64,000 nucleotides of DNA from JAFKFJ01 sp963786445 (GCA_963786445.1 CAWAZU010000029.1:80362-144361), one strand, 5' to 3'. Shown: positions 8,941 through 20,280, counted from the first letter of the stretch. Numbers and translations are program-made. Notes: generated from the letters alone by a model not told the origin.

Positions 8941-10126
8941 GCCGGGCGCCCGCCCGACGCTGCGGCTGTTGCCTGGCCAGGGGCGGCGGCTGAAGGCGGG
9001 GCACCCCTGGGCGTTCAGCAACGAGATCGCCATGAAGCCGGAGTACCGCGCGCTGCCGCCCGGCGCGCCGGTGCGGCTGGAAGGCGATGACGGCTGGCGC
9101 TTCGGCACGTTTTCGTTCAATCCGCACAGCCTGATCGCGGCGCGGCTGCTGGACCGCGACCCGGACGCGGCGATCGACCGGGCGTTCCTGCGCGCGCGCA
9201 TCGACCAGGCGGCGGCGCTGCGGGCGCGCGTGACCGACGGCCCGTATCACCGCCTGGTCCACGCCGAGGCCGACCGGCTGCCCGGCCTGGTGATCGACCG
9301 CTACGACGACGTGTTTTCGGTGCAGGCCAACAGCGCGGCGATGGACCGCCTGACGCAAGACCTGGTCGCGGTGCTGGAAGAAAAATTCGCACCGCGCGCC
9401 ATCGTCGCCCGCAACGACAGCCCGGTGCGGGCGCATGAGGGGCTGCCCGAAGCCGTGGCGCTGCTCGCCGGCACCGACGCAACCGCGACGGTCGAGGAAG
9501 GCGGCGTCACCTTCCCGGTCGATCCGCTGGCGGGCCAGAAAACCGGGTTTTTCTTCGACCAGCGGCCGCACCGTGACCGCATGGCGGGGCTGGCCGCGGG
9601 GGCGCGGGTGCTCGACGTGTTCTGCCACACCGGCGCGTTCGGCCTGCGCTGCCTCGCCGCCGGCGCGACCGACGCCCTGCTGGTCGATGCCTCGGCGCCG
9701 GCGCTGGACGCCGCAAAAATCGCCGCCGAGCGCAACGGGCTGGCCGCCCGCGCCGCGTTCCGCCGCGGCGATGCGTTCGAGACGATGGCGGCGCTGGCGC
9801 AGGAGGGCGCGCGGTTCGACATCGTGATCTGCGACCCGCCGGCCTTCGCCAAGGCGAAGAAGGATCAGGCGGCGGGGCTGCGCGGCTATGGCCGCATGAC
9901 CAGGCTGGCCGCCGCCCTGGTCGCGCCCGGCGGGTTTTTGTTCGTGGCCTCTTGCAGCCATCACGCGCCGCCCGACCTATTCGCCGCCGCCGTCGCCGAG
10001 GGGCTGCAGCGCGCGCGGCGCGACGGACGCATCATCGCCAGCGGCGGCGCCGGGCCGGACCATCCGGTGCATCCGCTGCTGCCGGAGAGCGCTTATCTCA
10101 AGGCCCAGGTGATCGAGCTGTTCTAA
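8930..10126 (+). CDS. RlmI-like class I SAM-dependent rRNA methyltransferase
   Basis: Predicted 23S rRNA cytosine-5 methyltransferase of the RlmI family, 398 aa. A PUA-like N-terminal domain (GRRLKAGHPWAFSNEI) is followed by a central EEHEYE-type region and a Rossmann methyltransferase domain. That domain has FFFDQRPHRD, the SAM motif VLDVFCHTGAFGL near residue 225, CDPPAFAK (motif IV) and the C-terminal ASCSHH carrying a conserved cysteine. Start is TTG at 8930, overlapping hemA by 11 bases. Which rRNA position is modified is not decided by sequence. Confidence 0.88.
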   Translation: MPPEPGARPTLRLLPGQGRRLKAGHPWAFSNEIAMKPEYRALPPGAPVRLEGDDGWRFGTFSFNPHSLIAARLLDRDPDAAIDRAFLRARIDQAAALRARVTDGPYHRLVHAEADRLPGLVIDRYDDVFSVQANSAAMDRLTQDLVAVLEEKFAPRAIVARNDSPVRAHEGLPEAVALLAGTDATATVEEGGVTFPVDPLAGQKTGFFFDQRPHRDRMAGLAAGARVLDVFCHTGAFGLRCLAAGATDALLVDASAPALDAAKIAAERNGLAARAAFRRGDAFETMAALAQEGARFDIVICDPPAFAKAKKDQAAGLRGYGRMTRLAAALVAPGGFLFVASCSHHAPPDLFAAAVAEGLQRARRDGRIIASGGAGPDHPVHPLLPESAYLKAQVIELF

Positions 10127-10207
10127 CCCGTTCTCACGGCATCGGGATCACCCATCGCTCCTTTCGCTGGGTAGATTATCCGGCGGCGCAACGCGAACGG
10201 AGCCGTC

Positions 10208-11200
10208 ATGCTCGGCTGGCACCGTGCCCTGATCGTCCTCGCCGCGCTCGCCGCGCCCTTGGCCGCGCACGGCGAGGACGTGCGCCTGCATCTGATCGCC
10301 CACGGCGCGATCGAGGCCGACACCACCGTCGCCCACGCGATCGACGGCGCGCATTTCTGCTCCGCCGCCGCCAATCCCTGGACCGCGCCCGACACCCGCG
10401 ACACGCGCGCCACCCCGTTCCCGTTCTACCGGCTGGTGTTCGGCCAGGGCGGGCCGGGCGCCGACCTCGCCCGCCCCGGTCCCTCGATCGGGCTGGCGCT
10501 CGCGAACTATTTTTCGGCGGCGCGCGACCACAGCGACCCGATCAACGACAGCATCGAGCTGGTGCTCGACGGCCGCCATTTCGTCGGCCATGACGGGCTG
10601 AAGGACGCCGGCTACCGCTTCGCCGTCAGCTACCGCGACGACGGGCACGGCGGCGGCTTCGTCGCCCGCCACCTGCACGAGACCCGCACCGGCCACGCCA
10701 CGCTCGACGTGGCGGGCACCTGGGAATGCCCGCCGGTCGCGGCCGACCTGCCGGAGCAGACCGTCTCGGTGCATCTCCTGTTCGCCGGCGCGGTGCCGGC
10801 CCGGCCCGAGCCCACGCCGCTGCGGCTGGCGCGCTCCGACATCCCCTGCCTCGATCGCGGCTGCGCCGGCTGGCGGGTGACCGACGAGGAGACCGGCGCC
10901 GCCTACCTCGCGCGCGTGGATTTTTCGCATCTGCGCCTCGCCAAGGCGCTGCGCAGGGAGGCCGAGCGCGGCGAGGTCGATCTGCTGGTCCGCGCAAACG
11001 TGCGCCGCGCCGAGCCGCCGCTGGTGATCGCGCTGGCGCTCGACGGCGTCGAACCGGCCAACCCGCCCGAGCCGCGGCCAATTCCCGAGGCGGCGTTGGC
11101 GGATGCGAACCGGGGGGGCTTCCCCTTCGGCTATTTGCATGACTTAATCCGCCGCGTGCAGGGAAAACGGGCGGAGCCGGAGCGCCATTTGGCAGACTGA
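10208..11200 (+). CDS. exported protein of unknown function
   Basis: A 330-residue product with a cleavable-looking signal peptide: MLGWHRALIVLAALAAPLAAHGE, with likely cleavage after AHG. The mature domain contains four cysteines, two of them in IPCLDRGCAG, suggesting disulfides and a periplasmic location. I do not recognise a family and no catalytic motif stands out. It is isolated between the methyltransferase gene and the first sugar ABC operon. Codon bias matches its neighbours, so it is likely a real native gene. Confidence 0.65.
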   Translation: MLGWHRALIVLAALAAPLAAHGEDVRLHLIAHGAIEADTTVAHAIDGAHFCSAAANPWTAPDTRDTRATPFPFYRLVFGQGGPGADLARPGPSIGLALANYFSAARDHSDPINDSIELVLDGRHFVGHDGLKDAGYRFAVSYRDDGHGGGFVARHLHETRTGHATLDVAGTWECPPVAADLPEQTVSVHLLFAGAVPARPEPTPLRLARSDIPCLDRGCAGWRVTDEETGAAYLARVDFSHLRLAKALRREAERGEVDLLVRANVRRAEPPLVIALALDGVEPANPPEPRPIPEAALADANRGGFPFGYLHDLIRRVQGKRAEPERHLAD

Positions 11201-11262
11201 TCCGGGCCGATTGCGCACCCTTGCGCAACTGGACAGGCTGGAAACGTGCAAGGAGCAACGGA

Positions 11263-12221
11263 ATGAGGAAGTTTGTCGGCCCGCTTCTGGCGGGCGCGCT
11301 GGTGGCCGGGCTGTGCGCCGGCAGCACCGCGCAGGCGCAGCAGAAGAAGACGCTGGTGTTCGTCACCAACGTCGCGGCGGATTTCTGGACCTTCGCTCGG
11401 CGCGGGATCGAGAAGGCGCAGAAGGAACACCCCGACTACAACATGGAAATGATCGTCACCACCGAGGGCACCGCCGCCGCCCAGCGGCGCGAGCTGGATG
11501 ATCTGGTCGCCCGCGGGGTTTCCGGCATTTCCGTCTCGGTGGACGACGCCGCGCACGCCACCGAGGAACTGAACAAGGTCGCCGCCAAGGCGGTGCTGTT
11601 CACCACCGACAGCGACGCGCCGCAGAGCAAGCGCGTGGCCTATATCGGCACCGACAACGTCGCCGCCGGCCGCCAGGCGGGCTGCGGAGATCCTCAAGGC
11701 GCTGCCCGAACGGCGGAAAAATCATGCTGTTCGTCGGCACGATGGACGCCGACAACGCGCGCGAGCGTGTGAAAGGCATCCGCGAGACGCTCAAGGGCAG
11801 CAAGGTCGAGATCCTCGACATCCGCACCGACCAGGCGGACTTCACCAAGGCGAAGAGCAACGCCGAGGACACGCTGGCGAAATACCCCGACATCTCGCTG
11901 ATGTCGGGGCTGTGGAGCTACGACACGCCGGAAATCTACGACGCGGTGAAGAACGCCGGCAAGTGCGGCAAGGTGAAGATCGTCGGCTTCGACGAGGACG
12001 CGCGCACGCTGCGCGGCATCTCCGAGGGCTGCGTGCAATCGACCATCGTGCAGCAGCCGTTCGAGTTCGGCTACCAGTCGATGATCGACATGATCAAGTA
12101 CATCAACGGCGACAAGTCGTGGCTGCCCGCGGACGGCAAGATCATCGTGCCCACGCGCGTGATCGACAAGTCCAACGTCGCGGATTTCATCACCTACGTG
12201 AAGACGCTGCTGCGCAAGTAG
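11263..12221 (+). CDS. sugar ABC transporter periplasmic binding protein (RbsB type), two frameshifts
   Basis: Periplasmic sugar-binding protein of the ribose/pentose class. A signal peptide (MRKFVGPLLAGALVAGL ... AQA) precedes TLVFVTNVAADFW, GTDNVAAGRQAG, FVGTMDADNARER, GLWSYDTPEI and GFDEDARTL, all typical of the fold. The frame breaks at about 11680 (GCGGGCT) and 11705 (GCCCGA). Dropping one G and one C gives a continuous reading through EILKALPNGGKIM. These look like sequencing errors. It is the first gene of a binding protein-ATPase-permease-regulator operon. The ligand is not evident. Confidence 0.85.
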
Positions 12222-12236
12222 CCGCCGTCCTGTCAT

Positions 12237-12264
12237 GCCCCGGCGGCGCGCGTGCCGCCGGGGC
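12237..12264 (+). promoter_or_regulatory. intercistronic hairpin after the binding-protein gene
   Basis: GCCCCGGCGGC at 12237-12247 pairs exactly with 12254-12264 across a GCGCGT loop, an 11-bp G/C stem. It lies 15 bases after the binding-protein stop and before the ATPase ribosome-binding site. Hairpins in this position commonly stabilise the upstream mRNA or partly terminate, so that binding protein exceeds transporter. No T-run follows. Confidence 0.65.
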
Positions 12265-12285
12265 CCCAGGTCCGGGAGGGGACGC

Positions 12286-13805
<1,520 letters not shown>

Positions 13806-13809
<4 letters not shown>

Positions 13810-14810
13810 GGAAAGAATTCGGCCTGTTCCTGCTGCTGATCGTGGTCAGCGGGATCACCGCGGCGATCAACCCGTTGTTCCTGTCGGGCGTGAACCTGCT
13901 CGACATGGCCAACCTGATCGGCATGTTCGGCGTGTTCTCGATCGGCGAAGGGCTGACCATCATCACCGGCGGCATCGACCTGTCGATCGGCTCGATGTTC
14001 GCCCTGCTCGGCGTGGTGTTCGTCGATCTGCTGACCGACTACGCGTTTCCGTGGCCGCTGGCGCTGCTGGCGATCATCGCCGGCGGGCTGGTGCTGGGCG
14101 CGCTGCAGGGCTTCCTGATCACGCGGCTGAAGATGCAGCCGTTCATCGTGACGCTGTGCGGCCTGCTGATCTACCGCGGCGCGGCGCGCTACTACACGAC
14201 CAATTCGTCGCGCGGCTTCGGCTACGGCGACGAAGCCGACACGCTGCGCACCCTGGCCGCGGGGCATGTCCACGGCGTGCCGAACACCTTCATCTTCCTC
14301 ATCGTCCTTGCCGTCGTCATGGGCGTGCTGCTGCACCGCTCGGTGTACGGCCGCTACCTCTATGCCGTCGGCAAGAACGAGGAGGCGGCGCGATTCTCCG
14401 GCATCCGCAGCAATCTCGTGATTGCCGGCGCCTACGTGCTGAGCGGCGGGCTCGCGGCGATCTCGACCGTGCTGCTGGTGTTCTACACCAATTCCGTCTC
14501 GCCCAGCTCGTTCGGCAATTTCTACGAGCTCTATGCGATCGCGGCGGCGGTGCTCGGCGGCTGCTCGCTGCGCGGCGGCGAGGGCTCGATCCTCGGCATC
14601 GTGCTCGGCACGGCGCTGCTGCAGGTGCTGCAGAACCTCGTCAACATCCTCGGCATCCCGAGTTCGCTCAACTTCGCCGTCATGGGCACGGTGATCCTGC
14701 TCGGCGTGCTGGCCGACCAGCAATTGCAGGCGCGGCGCAAGCTCGCCGTCGCCGCGGCGGGCACGGTGCGCGCCGCGCCGGCGCTGGCGCGGCAGGGCCA
14801 GGGGACGTGA
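13806..14810 (+). CDS. sugar ABC transporter permease (RbsC type)
   Basis: Inner-membrane permease of the BPD_transp_2 family, 334 aa, with roughly eight to ten hydrophobic segments from residue 6 on. The family signatures are visible: GGIDLSIGSMFALLG near residue 55, FIVTLCGLLIYRG, and the ATPase-contact region GKNEEAARFSGI near residue 190, followed by YAIAAAVLGGCSLRGGEGS. It overlaps both neighbours by 4 bases (ATGA upstream, GTGA downstream), indicating one tightly coupled operon. Confidence 0.93.
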
Positions 14811-15586
14811 CGGCGCCGCCGACCGCCGCCCGGCCCGCGAAACTCGGCGAGGCGGCCGGGCGCAACCTGCACGAGCGCATCGCCAACACGCTCGGCGAGC
14901 GCATCGTCGGCGGCCGGCATCCGCCGGGGCGTGCGCTGCCGACCGAGATCGAGCTGTGCGCCAGCCTGGCGGTCTCCCGCTCGGCGCTGCGCGAGGCGTT
15001 CAAGCTGCTGGTGGCGAAACGGCTGATCGTCAGCCGCCAGAAGGTCGGCACGCTGGTGCGCCCGCGCGCCGACTGGAACATGCTGGACCCGGAAGTTCTG
15101 GCCTGGCACCTGCACGCCGCGCCGACCGATGCGTTCGTCACCGGCCTGTTCGAGGTGCGAAAAATCATCGAGCCGTCGGCGGCGTCGCTGGCGGCCGAGC
15201 GGCGGTCGGCGGAGGCGCTGGCGTGCATCGAGGGGGCGCTGGCCGACATGTTCCGCTTCCAGGGCGGCGCCGGCGACCTGACCCACGCCGATCTGCGCTT
15301 CCACCAGGCGATCCTGGACGCGACGGGGAATCTTTTTCTCGCCTCGTTCGGCGCGGTGATCGAGAGTTCGCTGCGCGCCTCGTTCCAGTTGAGCTGGGAC
15401 ACCGCGTACCACACGCCGGAATACTCGCTGCGCCAGCACCAGGGCGTGGCGGAGGCGATCCGCGACCAGGTTCCGTCGGAGGCCTACGCGATCATGACGC
15501 AGTTGCTGCGCTCGGCGATCGAGGACGTGCGCCAGTCGCTGGCGCGGCGGCAGCGCGGCGAGGCGCCGGTGGAGGGCGCGGTCTGA
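14807..15586 (+). CDS. FadR/GntR-family transcriptional regulator (FCD domain)
   Basis: DNA-binding regulator of about 259 aa. The N-terminal winged helix reads LHERIANTLGERIVGG and LPTEIELCASLAVSRSALREAFKLL, the GntR helix-turn-helix. The C-terminal all-helical FCD ligand domain follows, with FEVRKIIEPSAA, DLRFHQAIL and the metal-binding-type histidines (SLRQHQGVAEAI). The GTG start overlaps the permease stop. Position at the end of the operon suggests it controls this uptake system in response to a sugar or sugar acid; the effector is unknown. It converges with smoS 22 bases away. Confidence 0.9.
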   Translation: MTAPPTAARPAKLGEAAGRNLHERIANTLGERIVGGRHPPGRALPTEIELCASLAVSRSALREAFKLLVAKRLIVSRQKVGTLVRPRADWNMLDPEVLAWHLHAAPTDAFVTGLFEVRKIIEPSAASLAAERRSAEALACIEGALADMFRFQGGAGDLTHADLRFHQAILDATGNLFLASFGAVIESSLRASFQLSWDTAYHTPEYSLRQHQGVAEAIRDQVPSEAYAIMTQLLRSAIEDVRQSLARRQRGEAPVEGAV

Positions 15587-15607
15587 GCGCGCAGGGCGGT
15601 GCCGTGC

Positions 15608-16378
15608 CTAGCTCATCCAGTTGCCGCCATCGACGTTGTAGGTCTGCGCGACGATGTAGTCGGAATCGGCGCTGGCGAGGAACACCGCCATGCCGGTCAT
15701 GTCCTCCGGCCGCCCCATGCGCCCGTACGGCACCGCCAGCCCGACCTGCCGCTTCTTCTCGCCCTTCGGCAGGTTCTCGTATTTCGCGAACAGGCCATCG
15801 ACGTGGTCCCACATCGGCGTGTCGATCACGCCGGGCGCGATCGCGTTGACGTTGATGCGGTCCTTCGCCAGCGCCAGGCCCGCGCTCTGCGTCAGGCTGA
15901 TCACCGCCGCCTTCGAGGCGCAATAGACGGCGACCAGCGCCTCGCCGCGCCGCCCGGCCTGGGAGGCGAAGTTGATGATCTTGCCGCCCTGCCCCTGCCT
16001 GACCATCTGCCGCGCCGCCGCCTGCAGCGTGAACAGCAGCCCCTCGACATTGACGGCAAAGATCTTGTGGTAGCTGTCGCGCGTGACGTCGAGCAGCGGT
16101 GCGAGGTCGAACACGCCGGCGTTGTTCACCAGCACGTCGATGCGCCCCGCCTGCTGCACCGTCGCCGCGACCATCGCGTCGATCGACTCCTGCTTCGTCA
16201 CATCCAGCGCCAGTCCGATCGCGCCGCGCCCGATGTGCTGCGCCAACGACTTCGCCTCCGCCTCCAGCATGTCGGCGACGACGACGCGCGCGCCCTCGTC
16301 GGCATAACGCTCGGCGATGGCGCGGCCGATGCCGCGCGCGCCGCCGGTGACGACCGCCACCTTGTCCTTCAGCCGCAT
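15608..16378 (-). CDS. smoS: polyol (sorbitol-type) dehydrogenase, SDR family
   Basis: Short-chain dehydrogenase of 256 aa, expected to oxidise a hexitol such as sorbitol to the ketose with NAD. It shows TGGARGIGRA (NAD site), VNNAG, the catalytic triad with Ser in INFASQAG and YCASK, and the C-terminal SDYIVAQTYNVDGGNWMS. Its sequence, as I recall the family, follows Rhodobacter SmoS closely (FDLAP, GRRGEALVAVYC, YENLPKGEKKRQVG). It is the last gene of the smo-type row. The gene before it is a second SDR; 11 bases separate them. Confidence 0.88.
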   Translation of the reverse strand: MRLKDKVAVVTGGARGIGRAIAERYADEGARVVVADMLEAEAKSLAQHIGRGAIGLALDVTKQESIDAMVAATVQQAGRIDVLVNNAGVFDLAPLLDVTRDSYHKIFAVNVEGLLFTLQAAARQMVRQGQGGKIINFASQAGRRGEALVAVYCASKAAVISLTQSAGLALAKDRINVNAIAPGVIDTPMWDHVDGLFAKYENLPKGEKKRQVGLAVPYGRMGRPEDMTGMAVFLASADSDYIVAQTYNVDGGNWMS

Positions 16379-16389
16379 CGTGTCCTCCC

Positions 16390-17154
16390 CTACCAGCAGC
16401 AATAGCCGCCGTCGGCGAGCACGATGCTGCCGGTCATCAGGCTGGAGGCGTCGGAGGCGAGGAACAGCACGACCGAGGCGATCTCCTCCGGCTGGCCCAT
16501 CCGCCCCATCGGCGTCATCTCGAGCCACTTGTCCATCCACGCGGCCGCCAGTTCCCGTGTCAGCGGCGTTTCGATGTAGGTCGGCGCCACGGCGTTGACG
16601 CGCACGCCGCGATCGGCCCATTCCGCCGCCAGCGAGCGCGTGAGGTGATGCACGCCGGCCTTCGAGGCGTTGTAGAACGCCTGTTCCTGCGGCTTGTTGA
16701 CGATGAAGCCCGACATCGAGCCGATGTTGACGATGGCGCCCCGCTTGCGCGCCAGCATGCGCTTGCCGAACGAGCGGCAGCACCAGAACAGTCCGTCGAG
16801 GTTGACGGAGAGATGGAAGCGCCAGTGCTCGTCGCTGGTGTCCTCGGCGCGCACGTCGCTGATCGCGACTCCCGCATTGTTGACCAGGATGTGCGCCCCG
16901 CCGCTCTGCTCGACCTTGTCCGCCAATGCCTCGACGGCCGCGGAGTTGGTCACGTCGAGCTTGTCGCCGCGCGCGTCGATGCCGAGCTTTTTCAGTTGCG
17001 CCACCGCGGCCTCGACGCGCTCCGGCACCATCTCGGCGACCACGACTTTCGCGCCGGCCTCGCCGAGCGCCTGCGCGCAGGCGAAGCCGATGCCCTGCCC
17101 GCCGCCGGTGACCACCGCCGTGCGCCCCTTGAGGTTGAATTTTTCCAGATACAT
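16390..17154 (-). CDS. SDR-family polyol dehydrogenase, substrate unclear
   Basis: Short-chain dehydrogenase of 254 aa with TGGGQGIGFA at the NAD(P) site, LVNNAGVA, Ser in NIGSMSG, the YNASK catalytic pair and C-terminus ADGGYCCW. The Cys-Cys-Trp ending occurs in sugar-alcohol dehydrogenases of alphaproteobacteria. Placed between the permease and smoS, it probably oxidises a second polyol taken up by the same transporter. Its place is where the ATPase gene sits in the well-known smo operon, so gene content differs here. Exact substrate is an inference. Confidence 0.85.
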   Translation of the reverse strand: MYLEKFNLKGRTAVVTGGGQGIGFACAQALGEAGAKVVVAEMVPERVEAAVAQLKKLGIDARGDKLDVTNSAAVEALADKVEQSGGAHILVNNAGVAISDVRAEDTSDEHWRFHLSVNLDGLFWCCRSFGKRMLARKRGAIVNIGSMSGFIVNKPQEQAFYNASKAGVHHLTRSLAAEWADRGVRVNAVAPTYIETPLTRELAAAWMDKWLEMTPMGRMGQPEEIASVVLFLASDASSLMTGSIVLADGGYCCW

Positions 17155-17168
17155 CGCGGGACTCCTCG

Positions 17169-17990
17169 CTATTTCACGGCGCCGAAGGTCAGGCCGCGCA
17201 CCAGCTGGCGCTGGCTGATCCAGCCGAACACCAGGATCGGCGCGATCGCCAGCGTCGATGCCGCCGACAGTTTCGCCCAGAACAGGCCCTGCGGCGCCGA
17301 GAAGCTGGCGATGAACGCGGTCAGCGGCGCCGAGTTCGTCGAGGTGAGGTTGAGGCTCCAGAACGCCTCGTTCCAGCTCAGGATGATGTTGAGCAGCCCG
17401 GTCGAGGCGATGCCCGGCAGCACCAGCGGCAGCAGCACCAGGAAAATGGTCTGGCGCACGTCGGCGCCGTCGATGCGGCTCGCCTCGATGATCGCCTTCG
17501 GCGTGTCCTTGAAGAAGGTGTACAGCATCCACACCACGATCGGCAGGTTCATCAGCGTGTAGAGGATGACCAGCAGGGTGCGCGTGTCGAGCAGGTCGGT
17601 GTCTTTCGCAAACAGGAAGATCGGCACCAGCACGCCGACCGGCGGCAGCATCTTCGTGGACAGCATCCACAGCAGCGTGCCGCGCGTGCGGTGCGTCGGA
17701 TAGAACGCCATCGCGAATGCCGCCGGCACGGCGATGACGATCGCCAGCGCAGTGGAACCGAACGAGATGACGACGCTGTTGAGCGCGAAGTGGATGTAGT
17801 TCGCGCGCTCGAAAATGTCGTGGTAGTTCAGCAGCGTCGGCTTGAAGAACAGCGCCGGAGGGGTGGCGACCGCCGCCACCTCGGTCTTGAAGCTGGCCAG
17901 CACCATCCAGAAGATCGGGAAGAACATCAGCAGCGCCGCGAGCCACGCCAGCAGGCCCGCGACCGGCTGTACCTTTGCGCGCGTGCTCAT
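17169..17990 (-). CDS. polyol ABC transporter permease (MalG/SmoG type)
   Basis: Inner-membrane permease of the BPD_transp_1 family, 273 aa, with about six membrane segments: LLAWLAALLMFFPIFWMVL near the N-terminus and others to SAASTLAIAPILVFGW. The ATPase-coupling EAA loop is seen in AIIEASRIDGADVRQTIF near residue 175. FKTEVAAVATPP and NYHDIFERANY are typical of the mannitol/sorbitol subgroup. Its ATG overlaps the stop of the partner permease (ATGA). Confidence 0.92.
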   Translation of the reverse strand: MSTRAKVQPVAGLLAWLAALLMFFPIFWMVLASFKTEVAAVATPPALFFKPTLLNYHDIFERANYIHFALNSVVISFGSTALAIVIAVPAAFAMAFYPTHRTRGTLLWMLSTKMLPPVGVLVPIFLFAKDTDLLDTRTLLVILYTLMNLPIVVWMLYTFFKDTPKAIIEASRIDGADVRQTIFLVLLPLVLPGIASTGLLNIILSWNEAFWSLNLTSTNSAPLTAFIASFSAPQGLFWAKLSAASTLAIAPILVFGWISQRQLVRGLTFGAVK

Positions 17991-18911
17991 TGCTCGTCCA
18001 GCCTCTTGCCGATGGCGCGCACCAGGAAGATCGCCAGCACGTTGGCGAGCACGATGGCGATCACGCCGGCGGCCGACGCGCCGCCGACATTGAACGCCAG
18101 CAGGGCGCGTTCGTAGATCAGGAAGGTCAGGTTGGTGGTCGCGGTGCCGGGACCGCCGGCGGTGGTGACGTAGATCTCGGCGAAGATGCCGAGCAGGAAG
18201 ATCGTCTCGATCATGATCACGACGGAGATCGCGCGCCCCATGTGCGGCACCTCGATGTAGAGGAACGTCTTCACCGGGCCGGCACCGTCGAGGTTGGCCG
18301 CCTCGCGCGTCTCCTCGTCGAGCGATTGCAGCGCGGTCAGCAGGATCAGGAACGCGAACGGCAGCCACTGCCATGCCACGATCGCGACGATCGAGGTCAG
18401 CGGCCAGTTGGCGAAGAAGTCGATGGCGCCGAGGCCGAGGCTGCGGGTGATGTAGGCGATGCAGCCCGTTCACCGGGTTCATCAGCAAATTCTTCCAGAT
18501 CAGCGCGCTGACCGTCGGCATGACGAAGAACGGCGAGATGACCAGGATGCGCGCGATGGCGCGGCCGGGGAAGCGCGCCTCGAACAGCGAGGCCAGGATG
18601 GTGCCGAAGACCACGGTGAGGATCAGCACCTCGCCGACCAGCGCCACCGAGATCCACAGCGACTGATAGAGCGACGGATCCTGGAACAGGAACCGATAGT
18701 TCGCGATCCCGGCGAACCCGTGCAGCATCGGGTTGAGCAGGTTGTAGCGGATGACGCTGAAGTAGAGCGTCGCCGCCAGCGGCACCAGCGAGAAGATCAG
18801 CAGCAACACCACCGAGGGCGCGACCAGCGGCAGCGTGTTGACCCCGCCGCCCCGGTGCTTGCCCCGCCTCGCCGGGCCCACCGCGAGCCCCCCTGCGGCC
18901 GTCGTGCTCAT
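17987..18911 (-). CDS. polyol ABC transporter permease (MalF/SmoF type), one frameshift
   Basis: Partner permease. The N-terminal frame reads through LPLVAPSVVLLLIFSLVPL, FLFQDPSLYQSLWISVALVGE and ISPFFVMPTVSALIWKNL to NPVNG. The C-terminal frame has MAWQWLPFAFLILLTALQSL, the EAA loop EETREAANLDGAGPVKTF and TTAGGPGTATTNL. The break is at about 18462, where one extra C in the plus strand separates the frames; removing it yields NPVNGLIAYITRSLGLG, the expected sequence. Start is the ATG at 18911; a GTG at 18926 is possible. Treated as an intact gene with an assembly error. Confidence 0.87.
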
Positions 18912-18934
18912 GGCGCTGTCCTCCACGCGAAGGC

Positions 18935-18964
18935 GGCGTCCCGGGATGTGCGGCCCGGGACGCC
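18935..18964 (-). promoter_or_regulatory. intercistronic hairpin between smo binding protein and permease
   Basis: An 11-bp perfect stem: GGCGTCCCGGG at 18935-18945 pairs with 18954-18964 around an 8-base loop. It sits just downstream of the binding-protein stop and before the first permease. This is the same arrangement as at 12237-12264 and the same presumed role of raising binding-protein mRNA relative to the permeases. Confidence 0.65.
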
Positions 18965-18972
18965 GTTCGGCG

Positions 18973-20280
18973 CTACTGGATGTAGCCGGCCTGCTGCATC
19001 GTGCTGGTGACGGACGCCTGCGCCTGCTTCAGCGCCTCGTCAACCGACATGCTGCCGGTCAGCGCCGCCGCGACCAGTTGCCCGACCTGCGTGCCCATCG
19101 CCTGGAACTCCGGGATCGCGACGTACTGGATGCCGGTATAGGGCACCGGGTCCATCGTCGGATGCGCGAGGTCCGCCGTGCGGATCGCCTCCTCGACGGT
19201 TTTCGCGAACGGCGCGGCCTTGATGTAGTCGGGGTTGGCGTAGGTGGTCGCGCGCGTGCCCGGCGGCACCACCGTCCAGCCGTCGGTCTTGCCGACCAGT
19301 TCGATGTATTGCTGCGACGTCGCCCAGGCAAGGAACGATTTTGCCGCCGCGACATTGTGCGATGTCTTCGGAATCGCCAGCGCCCAGGCCCAGAACCAGT
19401 GCGAGCCGTTCGGCGTCTTCTCGATCGGCGCCGGGGCGAAGGCGGTCTTGTTATAGACGGTGCTGCTCGTCTTGTCGAAGATGAAGCCGGCGCCCGAGGT
19501 CGCGTCGATCCACATCGCGCAATGCCCGGTCGAGAACAGCGCCTGGTTCTCGTTGAAGCCGTTGGAGCTGGCGCCCGGCGGGCCGTCGCGCCGCATCAGG
19601 TCCACGTAGAAGCTGAGGGCGTCGTGCCAGGGCTTCGAGGTCAGCTGCGGCTGCCACTTCATGTTGAACCACTGGCCGCCGAACGTGTTGACCAGCGTAT
19701 CGACGAAGGCCATGTTCTCGCCCCAGCCGGGCTTGCCGCGCAGGCAGATGCCGTATTGCTGCTTGGACTTGTCGGTCAGCTTGTCGGCAAACGTCTTGAC
19801 GTCGGCGTAGGTCGGCTTGTCGGGCATCTTCAGCCCGGCGGCATCGAACAGGTCCTTGCGATAGTAGGTGAACGAACTCTCGGCATAGAACGGCACCGCG
19901 TAGAGATGGTTGTTGACCGAGAGCGCGCCGCGCACCGAGGCGAAGACGTCGTTGTAGTCGTAGCTGGCGGGAAAATCGTCCACTGTGTCGAGCCAGCCGA
20001 GCTTGCCCCAGATCGGCGTCTCGTACGACCCGATGGTCAGCACGTCGAACTGGCCGGCTTTGGTGGAGATGTCGGTCGTCACCTTCTGGCGCAGCACGTT
20101 CTCTTCCAGCACCACCCAGTTGATGTGGTTGCCGGTCTGCTTCTCCCACTGCGGCGAGAGCCGCTGCATGACGATCATCTGGCTGTTGTTGACCGTGGCG
20201 ATCGTGATGGTCGCCGCCGATGCCGCGCCCGCCGAGCCGGCGAGCATCGCGGCACCCGCAAGTAGGTGCCTCAGACGCAT
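18973..20280 (-). CDS. polyol ABC transporter substrate-binding protein (SmoE type)
   Basis: Extracellular solute-binding protein family 1, 435 aa, expected to bind sorbitol or mannitol in the periplasm. The signal peptide is MRLRHLLAGAAMLAGSAGAASA. The mature part has TIATVNNSQMIVMQRL, FDVLTIGSYETPIWG, YAVPFYAESSFTYYRKDLF and the ligand-site region TGHCAMWIDATSGAG near residue 260. GAGAGGAAACGGGAC before the ATG supports the start at 20280. It follows the SorC regulator by 60 bases and precedes two permeases. Confidence 0.92.
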   Translation of the reverse strand: MRLRHLLAGAAMLAGSAGAASAATITIATVNNSQMIVMQRLSPQWEKQTGNHINWVVLEENVLRQKVTTDISTKAGQFDVLTIGSYETPIWGKLGWLDTVDDFPASYDYNDVFASVRGALSVNNHLYAVPFYAESSFTYYRKDLFDAAGLKMPDKPTYADVKTFADKLTDKSKQQYGICLRGKPGWGENMAFVDTLVNTFGGQWFNMKWQPQLTSKPWHDALSFYVDLMRRDGPPGASSNGFNENQALFSTGHCAMWIDATSGAGFIFDKTSSTVYNKTAFAPAPIEKTPNGSHWFWAWALAIPKTSHNVAAAKSFLAWATSQQYIELVGKTDGWTVVPPGTRATTYANPDYIKAAPFAKTVEEAIRTADLAHPTMDPVPYTGIQYVAIPEFQAMGTQVGQLVAAALTGSMSVDEALKQAQASVTSTMQQAGYIQ

